DNA from: Dyadobacter sediminis | Lineage (GTDB): Bacteria; Bacteroidota; Bacteroidia; Cytophagales; Spirosomataceae | Reading direction: 5' to 3' | Assembly (NCBI RefSeq): GCF_005860765.1 | Contig: NZ_VCEI01000025.1 | Span: 744,001-808,000, forward strand | Length of the DNA: 64,000 nucleotides | Shown here: positions 43,794 through 52,673 of the stretch, piece after piece | Layout of the letters: each line of letters begins with the position of its first letter | Position numbering within the stretch: position 1 is the first letter of the stretch | Made by a program: the position numbers and the translations under genes | The notes under the pieces: generated by a model | Told to the model about the DNA's origin: nothing | Databases searched by the model: none | Seen by the model: only the letters and a program-made list of their open reading frames with translations

Positions 43794-46700
43794 ATGTTCA
43801 AAAGCTTGTTTACATACGGTCTTTTATTGCCGCTTGCAGGAGCCATGCTGGCTTCCTGCGGCGGCAAGGTTGATCTGCCGGATGACGTTGCTGCGGAAAT
43901 GTCTACTTTGGCACAGCCGATCGACTATACCTATGACGTGAAACCCATTCTTTCGGACCGGTGCTTTGCATGCCACGGCCCCGATGCCAATCATCAGAAA
44001 GCGGGCCTTCGGCTCGACATTGCGGAAGTGGCATACGAGAAGGAAACGGATAGCGGCCTGAAAGCCATTATGCCCGGCAAGCCCGGTAAAAGTGAACTTG
44101 TGCATCGCATTCTTTCAGCTGATCCGGAAGTAATGATGCCGACGCCTGAGTCGCACTTGTCCCTTACCGCACGTGAAAAAGCGATTCTGGTAAAATGGGT
44201 TGACGAAGGGGCTGCGTACAAGCCGCACTGGGCTTTTACAAAAGTGGAAAAACCGGAACTTCCGGAAGTCAAAAATGAAAGCTGGGTAAAAAACGACATT
44301 GACCGGTTTATCCTGAACAAGCTGGAAGAAAAAAACATCAGTCCCGCACCTGAAGCAGATAAAACCACATTGCTGCGCCGTGCTTACCTTGACCTAACGG
44401 GCCTGCCGCCAACGCCGGAAGAAGTAACCGCATTTCTGGCCGACCAGTCTCCCAAAGCTTATGAAAAGGTGATTGACAAACTGCTTGCTTCGCCGCATTA
44501 CGGGGAGCATATGGCCGTTTCCTGGCTCGATGCGGCACGTTATGCGGATACGCACGGCTATCAGGACGACGGCATGCGCACGGCCTGGCCGTTCCGCGAC
44601 TGGGTGATCCGGTCCTTTAACCGGAACCAGCCTTACGATCAGTTTGTAACCTGGCAGCTTGCAGGAGATATGTTGCCCAATCCTACGCGCGACCAGATGG
44701 TAGCAACCGGATTCAACCGCATGCACCAGCAAAGTCAGGAAGGCGGGATTATTCCAGAGGAATACAGAACGGCCTATGTGACAGACCGGGTGGATACTTT
44801 TGGAAAAACATTCCTGGGCATTACCGTAGAATGCGCACGATGCCACGACCATAAGTACGACCCGATCAGCCACAAGGATTACTATTCGCTGTATTCGTAT
44901 TTCAACAACAACAATGAAAACGGGCAGATTCCGTACAATGGGGAGGCAAGCCCGAGCATTACTTTGCCGACGCCGGAAGCCGAAGTCAGGCTGAAATTCA
45001 TCCATACCCGTCTTGATAAAGCGAGTTCGGAAGAGCAGCAGCGCGTTGCAGGCGGTGATCCGGATTTCAGGAGATGGCTTGCCGCCGCCGAGGCTCATCC
45101 TGAAAAAGCATTGCTTCCGGACTCGCAAGATTTGCTGGGGCATTTTACATTTGATGAGCCGAAAGGTAAAGAGTTCAGGAATCTTGCTGATCCAAAACAC
45201 AAAGCTACTTCGGAAGGCGATGACAGCTTGTCCAACGTGGCATCCCGACCTGGAAAAATCGGAAAAGCACGTTATATGTACGGCGAAAATGCGGTAGGGT
45301 TCGGGGATAAATTTGCTTTTTTCGAACGAAACCAGCCTTTCAGCATCAGCATCTGGCTCAATCTGCATGATCCGGCAGTCAGTGGCTCGCTTATTCACAA
45401 ATCGAACGGCGTAATGAACGGCTACAGGGGCTGGAATATCTTTCGTGAAAAAGATGGCCGCATCAAACTGACCATGAGCCATGTCTGGCCTGAAAACGCC
45501 ATTGAAATACAAACCGTTGAAAAATTCCCGATGAACAAATGGACGCAGATCGGGTTTTCTTACGACGGGCTAAGCAAAGCGGACGGTCTGAAATTATACA
45601 TCAATGGCCTGCCTGCCAAAGTGGTGGTTCATAACGATAACCTGACAGAAAGCATTCTGTACGGAAAAAATAAAACGAACTGGTATGTAGACAAGCTGAA
45701 TATCGGCCGGTTATCGGATCAGCGCACGAAAAATTTCGAAGTGGACGAACTGAAAATCTACACCCGTCCGCTCACGAGCATTGAAATGCTTGGACTTTAC
45801 ACATTGAAAAACGAACTGGCCGCAGCGATAAATACACCGGCAGCATCCCGGACACCGGCTCAGCTGAACGCATTGAAAGAATATTATTTCAGCAACATGG
45901 ACCCTGAATCTGCAAAATACCTTGCTGAAAGACGAAAATTGATCGGGGAGGAAACCGAGATTCTGGACAAGGAAATTGATGTCATGGTGATGAAAGAACG
46001 CAAGTTTCCGCGCCAGTCGTTCATTCTCAACCGCGGCGCCTATGATGCGCCGGGCAAGCCCGTAAATCCGGATACGCCCGACAGCTTTTTTAAAATACCA
46101 AAAAATTATCCCAAAAACAGGCTTGGCCTGGCCAGATGGCTGTTGCACGAAGATCATCCGCTTTTTACGCGCGTAACGGTGAATCGTTTCTGGATGATGT
46201 ATTTCGGAAAAGGGCTTGTGGTTTCCAGCGACGATTTTGGTAATCAGGGCGAATTGCCTACGCATCCGCAACTGCTTGACTATCTGTCGGCAACATTTCG
46301 CCAATCCAAATGGAATGTAAAAGCAATGCAGAAAATGATCGTAATGAGCGCCACTTACCGGCAGGCCTCCAGCGGAACGCAGGAAATGCGTGAAAGCGAT
46401 CCGGATAACCGGCTTTACGCACGCGGCCCGAGTTACCGCATGAGTGCCGAACAGATCCGCGACAATGCACTGGCTTCCAGCAGCCTGCTCACGCAGCGGA
46501 TCGGAGGGAAAAGCGCCTATCCGTATCAGCCCAACGGACTTTGGGAAGCACTGGCAACCCGGAACGAAGTGGTTTACAAACAACAGCATGGCGACAGTCT
46601 GTACAGAAGAAGCTTGTATACGGTCTGGAAGCGCAGTTCGCCGCCACCGATGATGCTGAATTTTGATGCTGCGGAAAGGCATTTCTGTATTACCAAAAGG

Positions 46701-47057
46701 CAAAAGACAAGTACGCCGCTGCAGGCGCTGGTGGTCATGAATGATCCGCAGTTTGTAGAAGCATCCCGTGTGCTGGCACAGCAGATGTTCAGGAAAGGCA
46801 AAACGCTGGACGAACAGATTTCCTATGCCTTTACGGCGCTTACGAGCAGGCCGCCGAGCAACCGGGAAATGTCCATTCTGAAAGAGCTGTACGAAGAAGA
46901 ATATTCCGATTTCAGCAGGAACCCGAAACGTGTCAAGGAAATACTGGGCGTAGGAGAGTATCCGGCAGACAAAATGCTTAATCCCGCACAAGTGGCCGCA
47001 GGTACGATCGTGGCAAGTACGGTAATGAATTTTGATGAATTTTTGATCAAGAGATAA
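43794..47057 (+). CDS. DUF1549/DUF1553 (PSD1) cytochrome-like lipoprotein
   Basis: A 1087-residue surface lipoprotein. The first codon of the open frame (43791) is TTG; I use the ATG at 43794. Lipobox Cys22 (AMLASC) is followed by a planctomycete-type cytochrome domain with a heme motif CFACH (Cys57, Cys60, His61). The DUF1549 domain follows (about 160-370), with KNDIDRFILNKLEE and the conserved CARCHDHKYDPIS, a second CxxCH. A LamG/concanavalin-like insert lies near 440-660 (FSISIWLNLHDP, WYVDKLNIGRLSD). DUF1553 ends the protein (LARWLLHEDHPLFTRVTVNRFW, SAEQIRDNALASSSLL, STPLQALVVMNDPQF). Family function is unknown but it is often linked to breakdown of polysaccharides. It lies 12 bases before a DUF1501 gene, its standard partner. 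Confidence 0.9.
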   Translation: MFKSLFTYGLLLPLAGAMLASCGGKVDLPDDVAAEMSTLAQPIDYTYDVKPILSDRCFACHGPDANHQKAGLRLDIAEVAYEKETDSGLKAIMPGKPGKSELVHRILSADPEVMMPTPESHLSLTAREKAILVKWVDEGAAYKPHWAFTKVEKPELPEVKNESWVKNDIDRFILNKLEEKNISPAPEADKTTLLRRAYLDLTGLPPTPEEVTAFLADQSPKAYEKVIDKLLASPHYGEHMAVSWLDAARYADTHGYQDDGMRTAWPFRDWVIRSFNRNQPYDQFVTWQLAGDMLPNPTRDQMVATGFNRMHQQSQEGGIIPEEYRTAYVTDRVDTFGKTFLGITVECARCHDHKYDPISHKDYYSLYSYFNNNNENGQIPYNGEASPSITLPTPEAEVRLKFIHTRLDKASSEEQQRVAGGDPDFRRWLAAAEAHPEKALLPDSQDLLGHFTFDEPKGKEFRNLADPKHKATSEGDDSLSNVASRPGKIGKARYMYGENAVGFGDKFAFFERNQPFSISIWLNLHDPAVSGSLIHKSNGVMNGYRGWNIFREKDGRIKLTMSHVWPENAIEIQTVEKFPMNKWTQIGFSYDGLSKADGLKLYINGLPAKVVVHNDNLTESILYGKNKTNWYVDKLNIGRLSDQRTKNFEVDELKIYTRPLTSIEMLGLYTLKNELAAAINTPAASRTPAQLNALKEYYFSNMDPESAKYLAERRKLIGEETEILDKEIDVMVMKERKFPRQSFILNRGAYDAPGKPVNPDTPDSFFKIPKNYPKNRLGLARWLLHEDHPLFTRVTVNRFWMMYFGKGLVVSSDDFGNQGELPTHPQLLDYLSATFRQSKWNVKAMQKMIVMSATYRQASSGTQEMRESDPDNRLYARGPSYRMSAEQIRDNALASSSLLTQRIGGKSAYPYQPNGLWEALATRNEVVYKQQHGDSLYRRSLYTVWKRSSPPPMMLNFDAAERHFCITKRQKTSTPLQALVVMNDPQFVEASRVLAQQMFRKGKTLDEQISYAFTALTSRPPSNREMSILKELYEEEYSDFSRNPKRVKEILGVGEYPADKMLNPAQVAAGTIVASTVMNFDEFLIKR

Positions 47058-47069
47058 AGGGAAACAGTT

Positions 47070-48548
47070 ATGAGCTTTTACAGAGAACTTGAAAATCATG
47101 TGCACGAGCAGTTAAGCCGGCGGAATTTCCTGTCAAAAACAAGCCTCGGACTGGGAGCTGCCGCCATGGCTTCCTTGCTGAATGCAGACGATTCGATGGC
47201 CAAGAAAATAACTGCGGCAACACCCGAAGGCGCTTCATTGCCGTTGGGAAAACCCCATTTTGCGCCCAAGGCAAAGCGGATCATTTATCTGTTTCAAAGC
47301 GGTGCACCTTCGCAACTGGAACTGTTTGACTACAAGCCGAAACTGGAACAGATGTGGGGACAGGACCTGCCCGAATCGGTCAGGAAAGGACAGCGGCTGA
47401 CGGGTATGACGGCCGGACAAAGCAGCTTTCCGCTGGCAGCATCCAAATACAAGTTTGCAAGACACGGCAGCAACGATATGATGATCAGCGAACTGATGCC
47501 GTTTACATCCAGCATTGTGGATGATGTAACGTTCATTCGAAGCATGCATACGGAAGCCATTAACCATGACCCGGCAGTGACTTTTTTCCAGACCGGAAGC
47601 CAGCAGGGCGGACGGCCGTCGTGGGGCTCTTGGATCAGTTACGGACTTGGTTCCGACAATCAGAATATGCCGTCTTTTGTCGTGCTGCTCTCCAAAGGCC
47701 GCAGCGGAGACCAGCCGCTTTATGCCAAATTGTGGAGCAATGGCTTTCTGCCTTCTGTACATCAAGGCGTCGTTTTCCGCTCAGGCCCCGATCCGGTTTT
47801 TTACCTGAACAATCCCGACGGCATTGATAAAACCAGCCGCAGAAGGATGCTGAATTCGCTGGCAAAGTTGCAGCAGGCGCAGTTTGAAAAAATCCTTGAT
47901 CCGGAAATCAATTACCGCATGGCGCAGTACGAAATGGCTTACCGCATGCAGACCGCCGTTCCCGAAACGATGGACATTTCCAAAGAACCGGATTACATTT
48001 TCGACTTGTACGGTGAGGAATCGCGCCAGCCCGGTACATTCGCAGCCAACTGTCTGCTGGCAAGAAAACTGATTGAAAAGGACGTGAAATTTGTGCAGCT
48101 TTATCATCAGGGCTGGGATCAGCATGGCAACTTGCCGGATGACATCAAAACAATGGCCAAAAGCGTGGATCAGGCATCGGCTGCACTGATCAAGGATTTG
48201 AAACAGCGCGGTTTACTGGACGAAACGCTTGTGATCTGGGGCGGAGAGTTTGGCCGCGGCGCTTACTCGCAGGGCAAGCTTACCAAAGATAATTACGGCC
48301 GCGATCACCACCCGAGAAGCTTTACGATCTGGATGGCAGGAGCCGGCGTCAAAAAAGGTTTTGTGTTTGGAGAAACAGATGAATTCGGGTACAATGTCAT
48401 CAAAGATCCGGTGCATGTGCATGATTTTCAGGCTACGGTTATGCATTTGCTCGGCGTGGACCATGAGCAGCTCGTGTTCAAGCATCAGGGCCGCCGCTAT
48501 CGCCTTACAGATGTGGCCGGCAAAGTGGTAAAACCGATTTTGACGTGA
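47070..48548 (+). CDS. DUF1501 protein with Tat signal
   Basis: A 492-residue protein of the sulfatase/alkaline-phosphatase-like superfamily. The N-terminus has a twin-arginine signal SRRNFLSKTSLGLGAAAMASLL (near 17-38), so it is exported folded, possibly with a metal or cofactor. Family blocks are AKRIIYLFQSGAPSQLELFDYKP, NHDPAVTFFQTGSQQGGRPSWGSW, LVIWGGEFGRGAYSQG and GRDHHPRSFTIWMAGAGVKKG. The HDP and DHH/GGEFGR elements mark the presumed metal site. It is encoded 12 bases after its usual partner, a DUF1549/DUF1553 protein, and ends the operon; a tandem repeat begins at its stop codon. The reaction is unknown. Confidence 0.92.
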   Translation: MSFYRELENHVHEQLSRRNFLSKTSLGLGAAAMASLLNADDSMAKKITAATPEGASLPLGKPHFAPKAKRIIYLFQSGAPSQLELFDYKPKLEQMWGQDLPESVRKGQRLTGMTAGQSSFPLAASKYKFARHGSNDMMISELMPFTSSIVDDVTFIRSMHTEAINHDPAVTFFQTGSQQGGRPSWGSWISYGLGSDNQNMPSFVVLLSKGRSGDQPLYAKLWSNGFLPSVHQGVVFRSGPDPVFYLNNPDGIDKTSRRRMLNSLAKLQQAQFEKILDPEINYRMAQYEMAYRMQTAVPETMDISKEPDYIFDLYGEESRQPGTFAANCLLARKLIEKDVKFVQLYHQGWDQHGNLPDDIKTMAKSVDQASAALIKDLKQRGLLDETLVIWGGEFGRGAYSQGKLTKDNYGRDHHPRSFTIWMAGAGVKKGFVFGETDEFGYNVIKDPVHVHDFQATVMHLLGVDHEQLVFKHQGRRYRLTDVAGKVVKPILT

Positions 48549-48767
48549 TTGTGGGTTGTTAATTTATGGTCATGGATTGATGTTTTTAGTCATGGATAGT
48601 TTTTTTAGTCATGGATGGTCATTTATGGTTGTGGGTTGTTGTTTTTGGTCATGGATAGTTATTTGTAGTCATGGGTTGTCATTTATGGCTATGAATTGTT
48701 GTTTTTGGTCATGAATGATTATTTGTAGTTATGGATTGTTGTTTTTGGTTATTGGGAGTTTGTTATT
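48548..48767. repeat. 20-bp tandem repeat, about 11 degenerate units
   Basis: From the last base of the DUF1501 stop codon there are about 11 copies of a 20-base unit of the form GTCATGGATTGTTATTTGTA, one of them 19 and one 21 bases. Units end in TTTATG, TTTTTG or TTTGTA in a rotating order, which gives a 60-base higher-order period (clearest at 48628-48747). The plus strand is rich in G and T and holds about one C per unit. All three frames of the array on each strand are closed by stops, so it is not coding. It is not a CRISPR array because there are no spacers. Confidence 0.85.
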
Positions 48768-48781
48768 GATATAATAATATA

Positions 48782-48809
48782 GGAGCGGGTATTGCCTGCT
48801 TCTTTTTTT
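48782..48809 (+). terminator. Rho-independent terminator of the DUF1501 operon
   Basis: GGAGCGGG (48782-48789) pairs with CCTGCTTC (48795-48802), with two G-T pairs, around a 5-base loop and before a T7 tract (48803-48809). It lies just after the tandem repeat, so the repeat would be in the operon's 3' untranslated region. Confidence 0.6.
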
Positions 48810-48847
48810 GTGAGATTATTTAACGATTGCTTCATTGTGAGGAAACA

Positions 48848-49001
48848 TTGCCAGCTTTGTTTTTGCCTAGTTTTGCACCGTCATAGAGTCCAGTTAGGAT
48901 ATATAGAGTTGGCGTTTGCAGACTTATTATATTGATTCCCATATATAAGTTAACCGAGGAGTAAATGAAAAATGAGCAGGTCCTGCCTGTTCATTTTTTT
49001 G
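48848..49001 (+). ncRNA. Candidate small RNA with own promoter and terminator
   Basis: TTG (48848-48850), a 17-base spacer and TAGTTTTG (48868-48875, exact TAnnTTTG) form a promoter; transcription would start near 48882. A strong terminator follows: ATGAGCAGG (48972-48980) pairs with CCTGTTCAT (48986-48994, one G-T pair) before a T7 tract ending at 49000. The product would be about 120 bases. A GAGGAG element five bases before an ATG (48965) opens a 36-codon frame through the hairpin, but this does not look like a real protein. Confidence 0.4.
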
Positions 49002-49141
49002 TAATCACAGTCGGATTCCGATCTTGTCCAACTGAACGTACCGGATTTCGGAATGCAAAGATAGAGCTTTGAAAATCAGCTTGATAAATTGAATTGACGC
49101 GCAATAAGATCAATGTGAAGCCTATAAAAATGGCAATAAGT

Positions 49142-49369
49142 TCAGGATGATTCCCGGGGCATATCCTCCATTTTAGTCAGGGCCTGTGTGTATTCCTTTG
49201 AAGCAAGTTCCGATTTCTGATTAACTCCAACACCTCCCAATGGCAGCCAGCCTTTTTTGATATAATCATTTACGATTACAGCCAGTTTACTCATATCGTT
49301 GGATTCAACAATAAGGTATTTGACGGCGTCTTCTGCTTCTGAACTACGTATGTTATATTTTAATTTCAT
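49142..49369 (-). CDS. DUF1737 domain protein
   Basis: A 75-residue soluble protein. KYLIVESNDMSKLAVIVNDYIKKGW followed by LPLGGVGV (residues about 17-49) is the DUF1737 core, whose usual form is an alpha-beta unit ending in GWxPxGGxxV. Function unknown. It stands alone, convergent with the candidate small RNA. The 201 bases up to the AraC gene show nothing clear. Confidence 0.8.
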   Translation of the reverse strand: MKLKYNIRSSEAEDAVKYLIVESNDMSKLAVIVNDYIKKGWLPLGGVGVNQKSELASKEYTQALTKMEDMPRESS

Positions 49370-49570
49370 TGTCTGAATCAGATGTAAATTACATAATGAA
49401 TAAAGAATGCTTAAAATATAAACGGGCAGTTATCCGCGGCCGGTCCGATCATCCGATTGCAAAACAGGTACGGATGAGGATGGTACTGTCGAGGAGCCGG
49501 GAGTATTGATGCTTACCGGTCTTTAACAACGGTCCTGCTTTTCAAGGCAAGGTTGAAATGGTTCCATTAT

Positions 49571-50494
49571 TCAGTTAAAAGAATGACGAAATTCCAGCGG
49601 CGAGACACTGGTTTTAGTCTTGAAAAGTTTACTGAAAGATTGCAGGTGTTCAAAACCCAGTTCATAGGCAATTTCACTGACGGACAGATTGGTAGTTGAG
49701 AGCTTTTCCTTGGCCAGTTCAATCAGTTTGTTGTGCAGATGCTGCTGGGTATTCTGTCCGGTCAGGGATTTGAGCAGGCTGCTCAGGTAACCGGGCGATA
49801 TGTGCAGGTTCTCGGCAATGTAAGTAACACTCGGCAATCCTTTTTGAGCCAGTGCGCCGCTGTTGGAATAATATGTGAGTAACTCTTCCAGTTTGGTCAG
49901 GATTTCATGGCTGGCGATCTTGCGCGTGATAAACTGACGCTGGTAAAACCGTTCCGAGTAGGTCAGCAGCAGTTCCAGCTGGGCAATGATCACACGCTGG
50001 CTGAACCTGTCCATATTGGCATGGTATTCCTGCTCAATAGTTTGTACAAGGGTTGTCAGCATCGTCTCTTCCTTGTCCGACAGGTAAAGTGCTTCATAAA
50101 CCGAGTAACTGAAGAACTCATACTGCCTGATGGTTTTGGCAAGCGGTGTATTCCATAGAAAATCCGGATGGATCAGGATCATCCAGCCTTCCGGTTGGTG
50201 CATGACGTTGCCCTTATCCGTTTCCACGCCAAAAACCTGTCCGGGTGCCATAAAAAACAGAACGCCTTCATCAAAATCACTGCTCTGCTGGCCATATCTG
50301 AACCGGGTATTGTTGACCCTTTTCATCGAGATCGAATAAAAATCATAGATCAGACTGAACGGGCCTTCTGCAACAGGCCTGTTCAGTTCGTCCAAATTCA
50401 CCAGGCTGACCAGCGGGTGTGCCGGCTTGGCCAGGCCCGCAGCCCGGTGATACTCCGTAATGGTATGGAAACGGTGAAGCTGGTGATCGTTCAT
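49571..50494 (-). CDS. AraC family transcriptional regulator (copy 3 of 3)
   Basis: A 307-residue paralog of the regulators at 8085-8999 and 16165-17079, with the same start (YHRAAGLAKPAHPLVS), central block (SQRVIIAQLELLLTYSERFYQRQFITRK) and HTH pair (VTYIAENLHISPGYLSSLLK; VSEIAYELGFEHLQSFSKLF). Copies 2 and 3 also share NTQQHLH/NTQQHIH before the second HTH. It is encoded 86 bases after an epimerase-like SDR on the same strand, and the SDR remnant at 51675 lies close by. The target is probably the adjacent SDR-type genes. Confidence 0.9.
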   Translation of the reverse strand: MNDHQLHRFHTITEYHRAAGLAKPAHPLVSLVNLDELNRPVAEGPFSLIYDFYSISMKRVNNTRFRYGQQSSDFDEGVLFFMAPGQVFGVETDKGNVMHQPEGWMILIHPDFLWNTPLAKTIRQYEFFSYSVYEALYLSDKEETMLTTLVQTIEQEYHANMDRFSQRVIIAQLELLLTYSERFYQRQFITRKIASHEILTKLEELLTYYSNSGALAQKGLPSVTYIAENLHISPGYLSSLLKSLTGQNTQQHLHNKLIELAKEKLSTTNLSVSEIAYELGFEHLQSFSKLFKTKTSVSPLEFRHSFN

Positions 50495-50580
50495 AGCAAT
50501 TATAAAGTTCGTTATTTTTTATGATATGCCGAAGCCGCCTTTGACCGGATCTGCTGATCCGCTGCGACTTTCACTGCTTC

Positions 50581-51501
50581 TTACCGGGTATAAATGCCGT
50601 TTTCAATATCGTCCAGCAAAGTGGCATGTGCCGGGTGCCAGCTTAACTGTTCCTGCGTCCGGCTGCTCGATGCCGGGCAGTCGATCGCGGCCATGTGCGC
50701 AAACCAGCCAAAATGTTCTGCAGCTGCTTCAGGTGCTAGCGAAACGGCTGGAACATGAAGTTGTCTGCCAATGGCTTCCGCAATCTTTCTGACCGTAATG
50801 GCTTCTTCGGCAGAACCGTGAAAACGGGTACTTTGTATAGCAGTGTCCGATGCAAGATCATTTGATGCCGTATTTTCCAGCGCCAGTCTGTACAAGCGCG
50901 CTGCATCCAGCCGGTGTACGGCGCTCCAATGGTTCAAACCTTCACCAACGTAAGCCGAAACGCCTTTTTCACGCGCAATATTGACCAGTATGGGTATAAA
51001 TCCGTATTGGTCTCCGTCGCCATGCACCGATGGTGACAAGCGGATCACTGACGTCCGGACGCCCGTTGCCGCAACTGCATCCGCTGCCTGTTCGGAAGCA
51101 CGGGGCCAAGCAGGGTTGAATGCGGGAATAATATCTTCGGTAGCCAGTTTTCCTGGGCTGACGAGCGCCGTACCCGAAGTCACTACAAACGGGCGGTCGG
51201 ATCCGGTCAATACTTTGCCGATGGTTTCAATGGCTGTTTGATCCACCCGGCAAACTTCCGGAAACCGGGTAAAGTCGTGAATGAACCCCGCATGGATCAC
51301 GGCGTCGGCTGACGCTGCGCCACTGCGAAGGCTTTCCAGATCTTCCAGATTACCGCGGTGAACGGCTGCTCCCGCATCGATCAGTTTTCGGGCAGATGCA
51401 TCCGAACGCGCCAGGCCCGATACCTGATGGCCCGCACTGAGTAATTCCTGCACAATGGCAGTACCGATGAAACCTGTGGCTCCTGTAACAAATACACGCA
51501 T
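50581..51501 (-). CDS. NAD(P)-dependent epimerase/dehydratase-like SDR
   Basis: A 306-residue extended SDR. VFVTGATGFIGTAIVQELL (residues 3-21) is the cofactor motif, with RGNLEDLESL near 54-63. The segment TSGTALVSPG near 109-118 replaces the usual Ser block. The typical Tyr-x-x-x-Lys is not evident at the expected place (near 130-160), so the reaction is uncertain. The protein is cytoplasmic. It is transcribed with the AraC regulator downstream (86 bases). Confidence 0.85.
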   Translation of the reverse strand: MRVFVTGATGFIGTAIVQELLSAGHQVSGLARSDASARKLIDAGAAVHRGNLEDLESLRSGAASADAVIHAGFIHDFTRFPEVCRVDQTAIETIGKVLTGSDRPFVVTSGTALVSPGKLATEDIIPAFNPAWPRASEQAADAVAATGVRTSVIRLSPSVHGDGDQYGFIPILVNIAREKGVSAYVGEGLNHWSAVHRLDAARLYRLALENTASNDLASDTAIQSTRFHGSAEEAITVRKIAEAIGRQLHVPAVSLAPEAAAEHFGWFAHMAAIDCPASSSRTQEQLSWHPAHATLLDDIENGIYTR

Positions 51502-51674
51502 GATTGATTTTGATTCTGTTTGTGCAAAGATCGGAGGCTTTTACCGGCTGGATTTATCCAAATCTGCGTTTGATTTAGCCAAAACCGTAAAAAGTATACA
51601 AACATCCTGCATTCGTATTACCCGTCAGCCTGCTTTTAAAGGGACCTTTGATGCATCATTTAACAACAGAAAAA

Positions 51675-51818
51675 ATGAAAAAGACCATTTTGATTACAGG
51701 TGCCAGCAGCGGAATCGGCGCGGCTACTGCGCAGTTATTTTTAAGTAAAGGCTGGAATGTCGTTGCCACCATGTGCAATCTGCAAAGGAAACTTTTCAAG
51801 CAGAAAACCGCCTGTTGA
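51675..51818 (+). pseudogene. Truncated SDR remnant
   Basis: A 47-codon frame starts MKKTILITGASSGIGAATAQ, continues LFLSKGWNVVATM and then loses similarity and stops at 51818. It matches the first 33 residues of the SDR at 15297-16091 but lacks NNAG and the Ser-Tyr-Lys triad, so it cannot be an active enzyme. Inserting one base near 51771 would extend the frame by about 7 family-unlike codons only, so most of the gene has been deleted. It is divergent from the epimerase-like gene and its regulator. Confidence 0.8.
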
Positions 51819-51858
51819 ATTCCGCAGCCTGAACTGATTCGGAGATCTTTAAATTTAT

Positions 51859-52635
51859 TTACTTGCCCATCCACTTCTTGAAATCCGTAGCTCTTTCCCT
51901 GCTGACCAGCACTTCATCGTCGGATGCGGGTCTGAGCGTTAGTTTAAGTTTGTTGTTGAAGTAAGAGTGGATTTGCTGCACTGCGGAGACATTGACCAGA
52001 AACTGCCGGTTTGCCCTGAAAAACAGTTTGGGGTCCAGCATGTTTTCCAGTTCGTCCAACGCATAATCGAGCGGAAATTTCTGATTGTTTGCCGTGCGGA
52101 AAAGCGTCATTCCTTCCTCTGAATAGAAAAATGCTATTTCACTTACATTCACGGGCAGCCATTGCGACAAATGCCGGACCAGAAACCGCAACCGGTATTC
52201 GGCGGGCTGTACTTGCTTACGGAGCTGCTCAATCAGTGAGTCAATGGCGATGGATGAAGATGCTGTTGTTTTTTTGTCACCGTAAAGTTCCCCGTGCTTT
52301 TGCAGGCTGGCGGCAAGATCCTGTTTTTTAACCGGTTTGAGCAAGTAATCAATACTGTTGACTTTAAACGCCTTGATCGCGTATTCGTCGTACGAAGTCG
52401 TGAAAATGACCGGTGCCGGAACGCTGATCCGCTCGAAAATCTCGAAACTTTGTCCGTCTGCCAGCTCGATATCCATAAAAATAAGGTCAGGCGCGGGATT
52501 GTTCTGAAGATAGGAAACGGTACCGGTGACACTTGCCGCGGTACCAGCCACTTTCAATGCCGGTGCTACTTCTGCCAGCAGTTTGGTGAGCTTCAGAACC
52601 GCCAGTTGTTCGTCTTCTACAATTAATACATTCAT
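51859..52635 (-). CDS. LytTR family response regulator
   Basis: A 258-residue regulator. The receiver domain (1-120) has the acidic pair in IVEDEQ, the phosphoacceptor Asp in LIFMDIELADG, and the conserved Lys in YLLKPV. The LytTR DNA-binding domain (about 155-258) has FFRANRQFLVNVSAVQQI near the end. The frame is open upstream to 52962, but that part overlaps the kinase gene; the start at 52635 (MNVLIVEDEQ) is right. The histidine kinase gene lies 38 bases upstream in the same direction. Confidence 0.93.
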   Translation of the reverse strand: MNVLIVEDEQLAVLKLTKLLAEVAPALKVAGTAASVTGTVSYLQNNPAPDLIFMDIELADGQSFEIFERISVPAPVIFTTSYDEYAIKAFKVNSIDYLLKPVKKQDLAASLQKHGELYGDKKTTASSSIAIDSLIEQLRKQVQPAEYRLRFLVRHLSQWLPVNVSEIAFFYSEEGMTLFRTANNQKFPLDYALDELENMLDPKLFFRANRQFLVNVSAVQQIHSYFNNKLKLTLRPASDDEVLVSRERATDFKKWMGK

Positions 52636-52673
52636 CGGTAAATAAGGAGAATAATGCTCGGAATAAGATTGTT

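Noticed and set aside
45711..47105. A 464-codon open frame on the minus strand opposite the DUF1553 gene
   Set aside because: Antisense to a well-supported gene and without any family motif.
48548..48767. CRISPR array
   Set aside because: The repeats are contiguous and degenerate, with no unique spacers, and no cas gene is present.
48966..49076. A 36-codon frame behind a GAGGAG site
   Set aside because: It reads through the terminator hairpin and T-tract and its tail is not protein-like; an RNA role is more likely.
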